From contig BIFP01000051.1 in NCBI GenBank assembly GCA_005402585.1, positions 186,001-250,000 on the forward strand: a stretch of DNA of 64,000 nt, given 5' to 3'. The notes below the pieces were generated by a model, which was given only the letters and a program-made list of their open reading frames with translations, was not told the DNA's origin and ran no database searches. Within the stretch, counting starts at the first letter, position 1. Every line of letters starts with the position of its first letter. A program made the translations under genes and the position numbers. Source of the DNA: Micromonosporaceae bacterium KJ-029 (GTDB lineage Bacteria > Actinomycetota > Actinomycetes > Mycobacteriales > Micromonosporaceae). Below are positions 32,790 through 43,412 of this stretch, in pieces.

Positions 32790-33437
32790 TCAGCACTCGG
32801 CGAGGTGTGCGGTGTCGCGTAGCGCCCGGCCCGGCCGGGCCGCCCCGATCCCCTTGGCCTGGTACATCGCCGCGTCGGCGAGGTCGAGTGCCTCGGCGAG
32901 CTGGGTCCCCTGCACCGGTGCCAGACCGACCGAGGCGGTCACCTGGAGGGTGACCGTACCCATCGGAATCGGCGCGGAGAGCATGCCGCACAACCGCCGG
33001 GTGGCGTGCTCGATCCACCGTCGGTCGACGGTCGGGCTGGCCAGCAGCCCCGCGAACTCGTCACCGCCGAGCCGGGCCACCAGGTTGTCACCGGCGAAGG
33101 TGGCCAGCCGCTGGGCGACACTGATGAGCACCTTGTCGCCAGCGGCGTGCCCGTACCGGTCGTTGATCTGTTTGAAGTCGTCGAGGTCCAGCACCACCGC
33201 GACCAGCGGACGGCCGGCGCCGTCGGTGAGTAGCGCCGCGGCGAGGCGGTAGAAGGCGCGTCGGTTGGGCAGGCCGGTCAGCGGATCGTGGCTGGCGGCG
33301 TGCCGTTCGGCGGTGAGTTCGGCCTGGAGCCGGTCGATCTCGGCCTCGGCGCGCACGGCGCGGCGTCCCAACTGCCAGGAGGAGAGCAGGGCGCCCACGG
33401 CGCAGATGCCGGACGCGACGGTCACCGGATCCGGCAC
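32790..33437 (-). CDS. Diguanylate cyclase (GGDEF domain)
   Basis: A 215-residue protein: one N-terminal membrane-like segment (V-A-S-G-I-C-A-V-G-A-L-L), a coiled-coil linker (residues 28-48), then a GGDEF domain with H-D-P-L-T-G-L-P-N-R near residue 50 and the active-site A-R-L-G-G-D-E-F near residue 121. It should make cyclic di-GMP from GTP. No RxxD inhibitory site is visible before GGDEF. GTG at 33437 follows GGGAGAGG closely. No sensor domain other than the short N-terminus is present. Confidence 0.87.
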   Translation of the reverse strand: MPDPVTVASGICAVGALLSSWQLGRRAVRAEAEIDRLQAELTAERHAASHDPLTGLPNRRAFYRLAAALLTDGAGRPLVAVVLDLDDFKQINDRYGHAAGDKVLISVAQRLATFAGDNLVARLGGDEFAGLLASPTVDRRWIEHATRRLCGMLSAPIPMGTVTLQVTASVGLAPVQGTQLAEALDLADAAMYQAKGIGAARPGRALRDTAHLAEC

Positions 33438-33521
33438 AACCTCTCCCTTCGCCGCGACGCGCGTCCCAGCACCGGCGGCGGGCGCTGGCGGACACCTCGT
33501 TTCCCCTGGTGGCGGCCAGGT

Positions 33522-33539
33522 TCACGTAACAGAACGTGA
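33522..33539. promoter_or_regulatory. Inverted repeat TCACGT-N6-ACGTGA upstream of the GGDEF gene
   Basis: TCACGT (33522-33527) and ACGTGA (33534-33539) are 85 bp upstream of the diguanylate cyclase start and 162 bp upstream of DUF397. It may be an operator in this divergent region; no regulator can be assigned. Confidence 0.35.
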
Positions 33540-33581
33540 GCGGCTCGGCACCGCGCACTTGCGTTATCATGCTCGCTGTCC

Positions 33582-33616
33582 ATTGCAGATGCAATAGCAG
33601 ATGCACGTGCATCTGC
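33582..33616. promoter_or_regulatory. Two nested palindromes with three GCAGATGC boxes
   Basis: ATTGCA-GA-TGCAAT (33582-33595) is followed by the perfect 20-bp palindrome GCAGATGCACGTGCATCTGC (33597-33616). GCAGATGC occurs twice direct (33585, 33597) and once inverted (33609). It lies 85-119 bp upstream of the DUF397 start and in the divergent region with the GGDEF gene. This is likely an operator cluster. Confidence 0.6.
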
Positions 33617-33700
33617 AGAATGATCCAGTCGACATCGTCCCTCGTGCCGCTACCGCTCCTCCCACGGCGTCGGCGCCTATCGGAGAGAACAGACGCCCTC

Positions 33701-33940
33701 ATGCAGCAGCCGCCCAACGGTGTTCCCGCCAACCAGTTGCCTACCCTTGCCTGGCAGAAGAGCCAGCGCAGCAATCCCAGTGGAAACTGCGTCGAGTTGG
33801 CGGAGTTGCCCGGGGGAGCGGGCATCGCGATGCGCAACTCCCGGCACCCCGAGGGGCCGGCGCTGATCTACACCGTGGACGAGATCGCGGCGTTCGTGCT
33901 CGGCGCCCGGGACGGGGACTTCGATCATCTGATCGGTTGA
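33701..33940 (+). CDS. DUF397 protein (partner of XRE regulator)
   Basis: A 79-residue DUF397 protein with the family marks W-Q-K-S-Q-R-S-N-P-S-G-N-C-V-E-L-A and I-A-M-R-N-S-R-H-P-E-G-P. In actinomycetes these small proteins pair with DUF5753-type XRE regulators and influence development or antibiotic production (BldB/WhiJ-like sets). The XRE partner follows 131 bp downstream on the same strand, the reverse of the more common XRE-then-DUF397 order. ATG at 33701 is 12-14 nt after GGAGAG. A palindromic operator cluster lies upstream. Confidence 0.85.
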   Translation: MQQPPNGVPANQLPTLAWQKSQRSNPSGNCVELAELPGGAGIAMRNSRHPEGPALIYTVDEIAAFVLGARDGDFDHLIG

Positions 33941-33946
33941 CCTGCC

Positions 33947-33962
33947 ATCCCATTGATGGGAT
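33947..33962. promoter_or_regulatory. Palindrome ATCCCAT-TG-ATGGGAT
   Basis: A perfect 7-bp inverted repeat with a 2-bp spacer lies 6 bp after the DUF397 stop and 109 bp before the XRE start. It may be an autoregulatory operator or a small terminator. Confidence 0.45.
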
Positions 33963-34071
33963 TCGCCCCGCGCGGGACGGAGGTTCACCTCACAGATGGT
34001 TCATGGCATGCTTACACGTCGGTCGCGCCGGACCACCGGTGCGCTCGCTGACGGCATGCGGAGGACGGCAG

Positions 34072-34959
34072 GTGACCATGGTTTCCGCCGAGGAGGGTCC
34101 GGCGGCGGGCCCGACCGTGCTGCGGATGCTGCTGGGTGCCCAGTTGCGCCGGCTGCGGGAGTCGCGCGGGGTGACCCGGGAGAACGCCGGCTGGGAGATT
34201 CGATCCTCGGAATCGAAGATCAGCCGGATGGAGCTGGGTCGGGTCGGGTTCAAGGAGCGCGACGTCGCCGATCTGCTCACCCTCTACGGCGTCACCGCCG
34301 AGCAGGAGCGTGCGGCACTGCTCAAGCTGGCCCGGGACGCGAACAACCCGGGCTGGTGGCACCGCTACGGCGACGTGCTCCCGCCGTGGTTCCAGTCGTA
34401 CCTCGGGCTGGAGGCCGCCGCGGCGCTCATCCGTAGCTACGAGGTCCAGTTCGTGCCGGGTCTGTTGCAGACCCGGGAGTACGCCCGATCCGTGGTGCTG
34501 CTCGGTCACGGCCGGGCCGGGCCCGGAGAGGTCGACCGCCGGGTGGACCTGCGGATGCGACGCCAGGAGGTGCTGCGCCGGCCACGCCCGCCGAAGCTGT
34601 GGGCGGTGGTCGACGAGGCGGCACTGCGCCGGCCGATCGGCGGGCCGAAGGTGATGCGTGGTCAACTGGAGGCGTTGCTAGAGGTCACCCGGACACCGAA
34701 CGTCCGGCTGCAGGTCATCCCGTTCGCGGCCGGTGGGCATGCCGCCGCCGGTGGCGCCTTCACCATCCTGCGCTTCGGTGACCAGGATCTGCCCGACATC
34801 GTCTACATCGAGCAGTTGACCAGCGCGATCTACCTGGACAAGCGCGAGGACCTCGACTACTACGCGGTGGCGATGGAACAGCTCTGCGTCGAGGCCGAGC
34901 CGCCCGAGCGTACGCGGGAGATCCTCGAACGGATCATCGCCGAGCTGCCTGCCGAGTGA
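34072..34959 (+). CDS. XRE-family regulator with DUF5753 domain
   Basis: A 295-residue regulator: helix-turn-helix at residues 22-75 (L-G-A-Q-L-R-R-L-R-E-S-R-G-V-T, S-E-S-K-I-S-R-M-E-L-G-R), then a DUF5753 domain beginning near residue 105 (L-E-A-A-A-A-L-I-R-S-Y-E, F-V-P-G-L-L-Q-T-R-E-Y-A-R). Such proteins pair with DUF397 partners in actinomycete development and secondary metabolism. GTG at 34072 is 7 nt after GGAGG and preferred over ATG 34078. Confidence 0.87.
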   Translation: MTMVSAEEGPAAGPTVLRMLLGAQLRRLRESRGVTRENAGWEIRSSESKISRMELGRVGFKERDVADLLTLYGVTAEQERAALLKLARDANNPGWWHRYGDVLPPWFQSYLGLEAAAALIRSYEVQFVPGLLQTREYARSVVLLGHGRAGPGEVDRRVDLRMRRQEVLRRPRPPKLWAVVDEAALRRPIGGPKVMRGQLEALLEVTRTPNVRLQVIPFAAGGHAAAGGAFTILRFGDQDLPDIVYIEQLTSAIYLDKREDLDYYAVAMEQLCVEAEPPERTREILERIIAELPAE

Positions 34960-35045
34960 CCGGCCGGCGCGGCTGACCGGCGACAGCCGCTACCACCGTC
35001 CCCACCCGACACCCCCCCCGCGTACCGGGGCGGTGGCCATCTGCA

Positions 35046-35075
35046 TTGACAACCTTCGGATCCTGCGACTAATCT
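35046..35075 (+). promoter_or_regulatory. Promoter of the lacI-type gene (TTGACA-18-TAATCT)
   Basis: TTGACA (35046-35051) and TAATCT (35070-35075) lie 18 bp apart, the best sigma-70-type promoter I see in the window. A 29-bp operator starts at the next base, over the expected transcription start. Confidence 0.75.
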
Positions 35076-35104
35076 CTGGATCGATTCAGACTGAATCGAT
35101 CCAG
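35076..35104. promoter_or_regulatory. 29-bp perfect inverted repeat, autoregulatory LacI-family operator
   Basis: CTGGATCGATTCAG (35076-35089) and CTGAATCGATCCAG (35091-35104) are exact complements around one A. Each arm contains ATCGAT in a near-palindrome (TGGATCGATTCA), so two LacI-type sites overlap. It covers the start of transcription and ends 17 bp before the lacI-type start codon. Confidence 0.8.
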
Positions 35105-35121
35105 AAGGAAGGAAGAGGCCG

Positions 35122-36177
35122 GTGAAGCCGACCCTGCAGGCCGTCGCCGAGGCGGTCGGTGTCTCGCGCAGCACCGTCTCCAACGCCTACGGCCGCCCCG
35201 ACCAGCTCTCCGCCGAGTTGCGGCAGCGCATCCTGGACACGGCACGGCAGATGGGCTACCCCGGGCCGAACCCGACCGCCCGGTCGCTGCGGCGTGGTTT
35301 CGTCGGCGCCATCGGGGTGCTGTTCACCTCCCGGCTGTCGTACGCGTTCACCGACCCCTTCGCGGTGCGGTTCCTCACCGGGGTCGCCGAGGCGGCCGAG
35401 CGGTACGACAGCAGCCTGCTGCTCGTACCGCTGCCCGCCGACCGGGCCGGAGCGCGGAAGGCGGTGGAGAACGCGGCGGTCGACGGGTTCTGCGTCTACT
35501 GCGCCGGTGACGAAGGGGGGATCATCGACACGATCCGCGGTCGAGGGTTGCCCTTCGTCACCACCTCTTCGCGTCCCCGCGAGGGCGACCGGTGGGTCGG
35601 CATCGACGAGCGGGCCGCCGCCCGGTCGGCCGCCGAGCACCTGACCGGGCTCGGCCACCGGCGGGTCGCCCTGCTCGGCCACGACGTGCTGCCCGACGCC
35701 GCCGCAGGACGGCTGCGGGTGGCCGACGTGGCCGATGTGCCGCATCCCACCACCCGGGACCGCCTGGCCGGCTTCGCCGACGCCTTCGCCGCGGCCGGCG
35801 TCGCCTGGTCCGACCTGACGGTGCTCTCCGCCCCCGACAACGACCGGGCCGCCGGTGCCGCGGCCGTCCACTCGCTGGACGCCGGTCCCGAGTCGCCCAC
35901 CGCGGTGCTCGCCTGCTCCGACGTCCTCGCCCTGGGCGCGCTCGACGCGCTGCGGGCAGCCGGCGAGGTGGGCCGGAGCGTGTCGGTGACCGGCTTCGAC
36001 GACATCGCCGAGGCCGCGCCGGCCGGCCTGACCACAGTTCGGCAGCCCGGCGAGGAGAAGGGACGCAGCGCCGCCGCACTCCTCTTCGACCCGCCCGCGG
36101 ACGCCTCGACCGGCCAGATCCTGCTGTCCACCACGCTCGTCGTCCGGACCAGTACCGGACCAGTCCCGAGGAGTTGA
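35122..36177 (+). CDS. LacI-family transcriptional repressor
   Basis: A 351-residue LacI-type repressor. The N-terminal helix-turn-helix reads L-Q-A-V-A-E-A-V-G-V-S-R-S-T-V-S-N-A-Y-G-R-P (residues 5-26), followed by a hinge and a periplasmic-binding-protein-type effector domain (I-G-V-L-F-T-S, G-F-D-D-I-A-E-A near residue 292). GTG at 35122 is placed after GGAAGGAAGAGG. A perfect 29-bp operator directly upstream shows autoregulation. No sugar-use genes follow; only a small unknown gene is coupled to it, so the regulon is elsewhere. Confidence 0.9.
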   Translation: MKPTLQAVAEAVGVSRSTVSNAYGRPDQLSAELRQRILDTARQMGYPGPNPTARSLRRGFVGAIGVLFTSRLSYAFTDPFAVRFLTGVAEAAERYDSSLLLVPLPADRAGARKAVENAAVDGFCVYCAGDEGGIIDTIRGRGLPFVTTSSRPREGDRWVGIDERAAARSAAEHLTGLGHRRVALLGHDVLPDAAAGRLRVADVADVPHPTTRDRLAGFADAFAAAGVAWSDLTVLSAPDNDRAAGAAAVHSLDAGPESPTAVLACSDVLALGALDALRAAGEVGRSVSVTGFDDIAEAAPAGLTTVRQPGEEKGRSAAALLFDPPADASTGQILLSTTLVVRTSTGPVPRS

Positions 36178-36179
36178 CC

Positions 36180-36407
36180 ATGGAACAGCCCACCGGCTTC
36201 ATCTTCGCCCTCGACGCGGTCACCCGGCACGTCACCTCCGCCCGCCCGGATGCGCCGGTCCGCGCCGAGCCGCCCCACACCGTGCGGCTCGCCGTCCCCC
36301 GCAGCCTCGCGGCCGGGGTCCTGCGTCGGCTCGCCGACCAGATCCAGCCTGCCCCGGTGCCTGCCAAGCCCGGCTGCGCCGCCAACGTCCCGGCCCGCGC
36401 CTGCTGA
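36180..36407 (+). CDS. Small hypothetical protein coupled to the LacI gene
   Basis: A 75-residue ORF whose ATG is 2 bp after the LacI stop, with a GAGGAG site at 36169-36174 inside the lacI-type 3' end. It begins MEQPTGFIFALDAVTRHVTS and has two Cys near the end (G-C-A-A-N, A-R-A-C). I do not recognise a family. Coupling and the ribosome site support translation; a role as a small cofactor of the repressor is only a guess. Confidence 0.55.
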   Translation: MEQPTGFIFALDAVTRHVTSARPDAPVRAEPPHTVRLAVPRSLAAGVLRRLADQIQPAPVPAKPGCAANVPARAC

Positions 36408-36506
36408 TCGCACGCCCATGGCGCTAGCGCACTATCCGCCCGGACCGGTCACAACCGGGCCGGGTGGGTGGTGGAGCGGTCGGGGGACCAGGCAGACTGG
36501 GCGGCC

Positions 36507-38081
36507 ATGTCGCCGTTCACGCCCAACCTGCGGTTGCACGACCGCTACGTGTTGCACGACCGCATCGGCCTCGGTGGGATGTCCGAGGTGTGGCGCGCCG
36601 ACGACGAGGTGCTGGGCCGGCCCGTCGCGGTGAAGGTCCTCGCCGGGACGTTCGCCGTCGACCCGGACCTGCGGGCCACCATCCGGCGGGAGGCCCGCGC
36701 CGCGGCCCGCCTGGCCCACCCGCACGTCACCCAGGTGTACGACTACGCCGAGGCCACCCTCGACGGCGGAACCGTCGTGCCGTACCTGGTGATGGAACTG
36801 GTCGACGGGGAGAACCTCGCCGATCGGCTCGCCGACGGGCCACTGCCCTGGCCGCAGGCCCTCGGGATGGCCGCCCAGGTCGCCGCCGCGCTGGCCGCCG
36901 CACACCGGATCGGGGTGGTGCACCGCGACATCAAGCCCGGCAACGTCATGCTCACCGAGACCGGCGCCAAGGTGCTGGACTTCGGCATCGCCGCGCTCGC
37001 CGGACCACACCACGCCAGCACCGGGCGGGCCGGCGAACCCATGATGGGCACGCCCGCGTACACCGCGCCGGAGCGGTTGAGCGCCGGGGCACCGAACCCG
37101 GCCAGCGACGTGTACGCGCTCGGCGTACTGGTCTACCGCACCCTCACCGGTGACGTCCCGCTGGCCGTACGCGACTGGAGGGACGCCGTGGCGGTGCACG
37201 CCCACCGGCCGCCGGTGGCGCCGCTGCGGGTGCCGGGACTTTCGGCCGACCTCGCCGAACTGGTGCTGGCGTGCCTCGACCCCGATCCGGCCGGCCGACC
37301 CACCGCTGGGCAGTTGGCCGCCCGGTTCCGTGCCGGCGCGGCCGCGCCGGCGGGATCGTCCACCACCGTTCTGCCGATCATCTCCACCCCGGCCGGCCCG
37401 CCCGCCCCGGCGGCGCCGGGTCCCGTCCATCCGCCGACCCTCATCGACCGCGCCGGCTCGTGGTCGGCCACCGCCGCGGTGCCGGCCGGCGGTCCGGCGC
37501 GCCGCGGGGACGACGACGGCCGCTGGTCCGCGACCGCCGTGCCGCCCGGCGGTCCGGCGGGTGGCGCGGCCCGCCCCGTCCACGCCCCCGGCCGCCCGCG
37601 ACGGTCCGGCCCGCCGGTCGGCGCGCTTGTCGCAGCCGGCCTGGCCCTGCTGGTCGGGCTGGGCGCGGCGCTCGCCCTGGGCAACGACGGCGACGAGCCA
37701 CCGACAGCCTCGGGCACCACCACCCCGGCCGACCCGCCGACCTCGACCGCCCCGGCCACGCCGCGACCGAGCCCCACCCCGTCGACCGCCGGCCCGGAGC
37801 CGGTGAGCCTGCGGCAGGCCGCCACCGAGTTCGCCGCCCTGCTCACCGAGGCGCAGCTCGCCGACGAGATCGACGGCAAGACCGCCGAGAAGCTGCGCAA
37901 GGACCTCACCAAACTGGTCGGCGGCAAGCCGAAGGACCGCGAGAAGCGGATCGACGACCTGCGGGAACGCCTGGAGGACGAGGTCGAGCGCGGCCGGATC
38001 CCGGCCGATTTCGCCGACCGCCTCGACAACCTGCTCGACCGGCTCGAAGCGGCGCTTCCCGACGGCGAGGACGAGGACTGA
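36507..38081 (+). CDS. PknB-type Ser/Thr protein kinase with one transmembrane helix
   Basis: A 524-residue kinase. The N-terminal catalytic domain (residues 12-275) has the Gly loop I-G-L-G-G-M-S-E-V, V-A-V-K-V-L (Lys near 45), catalytic H-R-D-I-K-P-G-N (Asp near 139) and D-F-G (near 157), then A-P-E-R. A Pro/Ala/Gly linker leads to one membrane helix near residues 372-392 and a 130-residue outer part, the last 80 residues a charged helix bundle (E-A-Q-L-A-D-E-I-D-G-K-T-A-E-K-L). No PASTA repeats are present. The outer helices may sense something outside the membrane. An upstream GTG at 36468 is possible. Confidence 0.9.
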   Translation: MSPFTPNLRLHDRYVLHDRIGLGGMSEVWRADDEVLGRPVAVKVLAGTFAVDPDLRATIRREARAAARLAHPHVTQVYDYAEATLDGGTVVPYLVMELVDGENLADRLADGPLPWPQALGMAAQVAAALAAAHRIGVVHRDIKPGNVMLTETGAKVLDFGIAALAGPHHASTGRAGEPMMGTPAYTAPERLSAGAPNPASDVYALGVLVYRTLTGDVPLAVRDWRDAVAVHAHRPPVAPLRVPGLSADLAELVLACLDPDPAGRPTAGQLAARFRAGAAAPAGSSTTVLPIISTPAGPPAPAAPGPVHPPTLIDRAGSWSATAAVPAGGPARRGDDDGRWSATAVPPGGPAGGAARPVHAPGRPRRSGPPVGALVAAGLALLVGLGAALALGNDGDEPPTASGTTTPADPPTSTAPATPRPSPTPSTAGPEPVSLRQAATEFAALLTEAQLADEIDGKTAEKLRKDLTKLVGGKPKDREKRIDDLRERLEDEVERGRIPADFADRLDNLLDRLEAALPDGEDED

Positions 38082-38091
38082 CCGTCCGGGG

Positions 38092-38784
38092 TCAGGTCAG
38101 GGTGGCGGACACGTACTCGCCGGGTGCGGTGCCGGCCCGGGCGAGCACCTTGCCGTCCGGCGCCCAGATCGCCGACCGGCCGGCCGCCTCGGCGTAGCCA
38201 CCGCCGGTCGAACCGGCGAAGCTGGCGACCGCGACGGTGACCCGATGGGTGGTGGCGATCCGCAGCGCCCGCTCGTCGGGCACCGCCGCCTCCGCGGCCG
38301 AGTCGAGAATGGACGCGAGGTAGGCGTCGACCCCGAGGGCGCAGGTGCGGGCCGCGTGCTCCGCGATACCGGTGTCCTTGCAGATCGCCAGCCCGAGCCG
38401 CCAGCCGTCGACCTCCAGCACGGCCGGCGCCGGACCCGGGGTGAACCGGCGGGCCTCGACCGGGCCGAGCCACATCTTGCGGTACGCCACCCACGCGCCG
38501 GTGCCCCGCACGCCGAGGGTCGCGATGTGTTCGCCGGCCACCGGGGCGCCCACCAGGGCCAGCGCCCCCGTCTCGGCACACGCCTCGACCAGCGGCGCCA
38601 ACCGGGCGTCGGACGGGTCGACCGGCGCCGCGTCCAACTCGTAGCCGGTCAGGGAGAGTTCCGGGAAGACCACCACCCGGGCCGCCGCCGCGCGGACCAG
38701 CGCCGCGTGCGCCGCCACGTTCGCGGCGACGTCGTACGCCACGCAGTCCGGTTGGGCGACGGCGATCCTCAGTGGACCACGCAC
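38092..38784 (-). CDS. Carbon-nitrogen hydrolase (nitrilase superfamily)
   Basis: About 230 residues with the Glu-Lys-Cys triad: F-P-E-L-S-L-T-G-Y (Glu near residue 43), Y-R-K-M-W-L (Lys near 103) and A-I-C-K-D-T-G (Cys near 135). The fold would cleave an amide or nitrile. The GTG at 38784 was chosen because GGGAGAAG is 5 nt upstream; a GTG at 38799 in frame is the alternative. No clue to the substrate comes from neighbours; it is convergent to the kinase gene with 10 bp between stops. Confidence 0.83.
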   Translation of the reverse strand: MRGPLRIAVAQPDCVAYDVAANVAAHAALVRAAAARVVVFPELSLTGYELDAAPVDPSDARLAPLVEACAETGALALVGAPVAGEHIATLGVRGTGAWVAYRKMWLGPVEARRFTPGPAPAVLEVDGWRLGLAICKDTGIAEHAARTCALGVDAYLASILDSAAEAAVPDERALRIATTHRVTVAVASFAGSTGGGYAEAAGRSAIWAPDGKVLARAGTAPGEYVSATLT

Positions 38785-38882
38785 GGAATCTTCTCCCACG
38801 CCTGCGCAGCCTACGGGCCTCGTCCCCCGGGAGTCGACGGCCGACTGGCCGGCTCTCAGGTTCAGTTCGTAGGTTGTTGCGC

Positions 38883-39689
38883 ATGATTCAGTCCCCGCGC
38901 GCTTTGTCCGGTACCGGCGTCCTCAGCCAGTCCGCGCCACCTGAGGATGGCCTGGTCGGCTTTGTCACCGATCTGGTCGAGCGGCTCGGCGGGCCAGGTG
39001 CGGGACTGGCCGTGGCGCTGGAGAACCTCTTCCCGCCGATTCCCAGCGAGGTGATCCTGCCGCTCGCCGGGTTCGTCGCGGCCCAGGGCCGGATGAGCGT
39101 GGTGGGTGCGATCTTCTGGACCACGCTCGGCTCGCTGCTGGGTGCGCTGGCGCTCTACTGGATCGGTGCCGTGCTGGGGCGGGAGCGGACGCGGGCGATC
39201 GCGGCCAAGCTGCCGCTGGTGAAGCTGAGCGACATCGACCGGACCGAGGAATGGTTCCTGCGCCACGGCGTCAAGGCCGTCTTCTTCGGCCGAATGATCC
39301 CGATCTTCCGGAGCATGATCTCCATCCCGGCCGGGGTGGAGCGGATGCCACTGCTCACCTTCGTCCTCTACACCACCCTGGGCAGCCTGATCTGGAACAC
39401 CACCTTCGTGATGGCCGGCTACCTGCTCGGCGACAACTGGCACCTGGTCGAGGGGTACGCCGGGGTGCTGCAGAACGTGGTCATCGTCGCCTGTGTGGGC
39501 GGGCTGATCTGGTTCGTCGTCACCCGGATGCGCCGGTCGCGGCGGGCCGGCGGCCTGCGGTCGAACGACACGAGCGAGGCGCTGGTCGAGTCGGCGCCGG
39601 CCGGCGTACCCGACCCGCACGGGCGCGGCACCATCTACCGCAGCGCCTGGGCCGACGACCAGCAACGCCCCGACCACGAACTCCGCTGA
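38883..39689 (+). CDS. DedA-family membrane protein
   Basis: A 268-residue DedA/VTT-domain protein with about five membrane segments. The family marks F-P-P-I-P-S-E-V-I-L-P-L-A-G-F near residues 49-63 and F-F-G-R-M-I-P-I-F-R-S-M-I-S-I-P-A-G near 137-154 are intact. DedA proteins help flip or recycle lipid carriers and maintain membrane potential. The ATG at 38883 is 7 nt after TAGGTT (38870-38875), fitting a leaderless message. The soluble C-terminus is Arg/Ser rich. Confidence 0.88.
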   Translation: MIQSPRALSGTGVLSQSAPPEDGLVGFVTDLVERLGGPGAGLAVALENLFPPIPSEVILPLAGFVAAQGRMSVVGAIFWTTLGSLLGALALYWIGAVLGRERTRAIAAKLPLVKLSDIDRTEEWFLRHGVKAVFFGRMIPIFRSMISIPAGVERMPLLTFVLYTTLGSLIWNTTFVMAGYLLGDNWHLVEGYAGVLQNVVIVACVGGLIWFVVTRMRRSRRAGGLRSNDTSEALVESAPAGVPDPHGRGTIYRSAWADDQQRPDHELR

Positions 39690-39744
39690 CGGTCATCGCC
39701 GCCCTCCCCGGTGGGCGCCCTGGCACGCGGCGGATACTGGGCCG

Positions 39745-40164
39745 ATGAGTGGCGGGCAGGACTGGGCGGACAACGTCGGAGTGGTCGAGTTGCCCGGGGG
39801 CGTGCGGGTACGCGGGCGCCGGGTCGCCGACCCGGCCTCACCGGCCGACTTCAGCCTGCTGCTGGCGCCCGGACCGACGCCGGCCTGGCCACACCGGCGG
39901 ATACGGTGGCCGGACTTCTGGGTGCCGGTGGACCGGGCCGACGCCCTGGACGCCCTGCGCGAGGCGCTGCGGCGCGGGTATGCCGGCGAGCGGGTGGAGG
40001 TGGCCTGCCGGGGCGGCACGGGCCGGACCGGCACCGCGCTGGCGGCGCTGGCGATCCTCGACGGGCTGCCCGCCGAGCGCGCGGTGGACTGGGTGCGGGC
40101 CGCCTACCGGCCCAGGGCCGTCGAGACGCCCTGGCAGCGCCGCTGGCTGCGCCGCCTGGCCTGA
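39745..40164 (+). CDS. Small Cys-based protein phosphatase
   Basis: A 139-residue protein with the phosphatase loop C-R-G-G-T-G-R-T (CX5R, Cys near residue 93) in the context V-E-V-A-C-R-G-G-T-G-R-T-G-T-A-L-A, as in dual-specificity/PTP-like enzymes. The family's general-acid Asp may be in W-V-P-V-D-R-A-D. The substrate is unknown; a kinase lies 1.7 kb away but is not clearly linked. The ATG is 6 nt after GATACT (39733-39738), so the message may be leaderless. Confidence 0.78.
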   Translation: MSGGQDWADNVGVVELPGGVRVRGRRVADPASPADFSLLLAPGPTPAWPHRRIRWPDFWVPVDRADALDALREALRRGYAGERVEVACRGGTGRTGTALAALAILDGLPAERAVDWVRAAYRPRAVETPWQRRWLRRLA

Positions 40165-40194
40165 CCGTGCCGCGCGGCCCCGGACCGGCGGGGC

Positions 40195-42468
<2,274 letters not shown>

Positions 42469-42527
42469 GCGAATCCTTCGCGAGATCGTGGACGGACTGG
42501 CTTCGAATGGCCTGGCCGGGTTCAAGT

Positions 42528-42604
42528 GTCTCATTGACGGCCACGTTGAGACTTTGTCCGGATGCTGAGCGCTCGGGCCGGCGGGATATGCCGGTAAGTC
42601 TCAA
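42528..42604. promoter_or_regulatory. MerR operator region with three TGAGAC boxes
   Basis: GTCTCA (42528-42533), TTGAGACTT (42546-42554) and AAGTCTCAA (42596-42604) share the TGAGAC core; the last two are exact complements. The region lies between the divergent uvrA-like and MerR genes and is probably bound by the MerR protein. TATGGT at 42620 is a possible -10 for the MerR gene. Confidence 0.55.
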
Positions 42605-42630
42605 ACGACGTCAAGGGGTATGGTGGCTGG

Positions 42631-43359
42631 GTGGCGGGTCGGGAACGCAGCGGGCGGCTACGCGCGGTCGACCTCGCCACGGCGGCCGGCATCTCGGTGC
42701 AGCAGCTCCGCAACTACGTCGACCTCGGCGTGCTGCCACCGGTCGAGCGCACCCCGAGTGGCTACCGGATCTTCACCGACGCGCACGCCCGGGCCCTCAC
42801 CGTGGCCCGCGCGATGGCCGACGGGCACGGCTGGGCGCGTACCCGCGAGATCATGGCGGCCGTGCACGCGGGTGACCGGCCGGCGGCGCTGGCCTCCCTC
42901 GACGCCGGCCACGCGGAGTTCGACCGCGAACGGGGCCAGATCCGCCGGGTGCTCGGCGCGTTCGAGACGGTGGCGGCCAGCCCGCGCCCGCCGGTCGCCG
43001 CGCCGCGCCGGGCCGTGCGCGTCGGCGCGGTGGCCGACCTGGTCGGGGTCCGCTCCTCACAGCTGCGCTCGTGGGAGGCCCGCGGCCTGCTCCGGCCGGT
43101 GCGCGAGCGGGGGACCGGCTACCGGGTGTACGACGAGGCGGAGCTACGAGCCGCCCAGGTCGTGGCGTTGCTTCGCCGAGGTGCCTACCCGTTCGACATC
43201 ATCATGGCCGTGCTCGACGAGATGCGGACCACCGGCAGCCCGCAGCGGGTCCGCGCGGAGCTGGGCCGGCGGGAACAGGAGTTGTACCGGCGCAGCCTGC
43301 GGCGGCTGGCCGCCTCGGCCGCGCTGTACGACTACCTGCGCCACCTCGGCGCGGCGTAA
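42631..43359 (+). CDS. MerR-family regulator with two DNA-binding domains (TioE-like)
   Basis: A 242-residue protein carrying two MerR helix-turn-helix domains in tandem: residues 8-75 (L-R-A-V-D-L-A-T-A-A-G-I-S-V-Q-Q-L-R-N-Y-V) and about 128-195 (V-G-A-V-A-D-L-V-G-V-R-S-S-Q-L-R-S-W). A single chain could thus act like a MerR dimer. From memory, NCBI labels such proteins TioE-family regulators after the thiocoraline producer Micromonospora. With the divergent UvrA-like gene it forms a likely sensor/resistance pair for DNA-binding compounds. GTG at 42631. Confidence 0.83.
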   Translation: MAGRERSGRLRAVDLATAAGISVQQLRNYVDLGVLPPVERTPSGYRIFTDAHARALTVARAMADGHGWARTREIMAAVHAGDRPAALASLDAGHAEFDRERGQIRRVLGAFETVAASPRPPVAAPRRAVRVGAVADLVGVRSSQLRSWEARGLLRPVRERGTGYRVYDEAELRAAQVVALLRRGAYPFDIIMAVLDEMRTTGSPQRVRAELGRREQELYRRSLRRLAASAALYDYLRHLGAA

Positions 43360-43412
43360 CCGCTATGCCGGCTCCCGGCGAGGCGTGGTCGATGCCCCGG
43401 CCCGGAGCGACC

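Noticed and set aside
34990..35030. C-run as a repeat or assembly problem
   Set aside because: A single run of eight C is within normal range for this composition and interrupts no gene.
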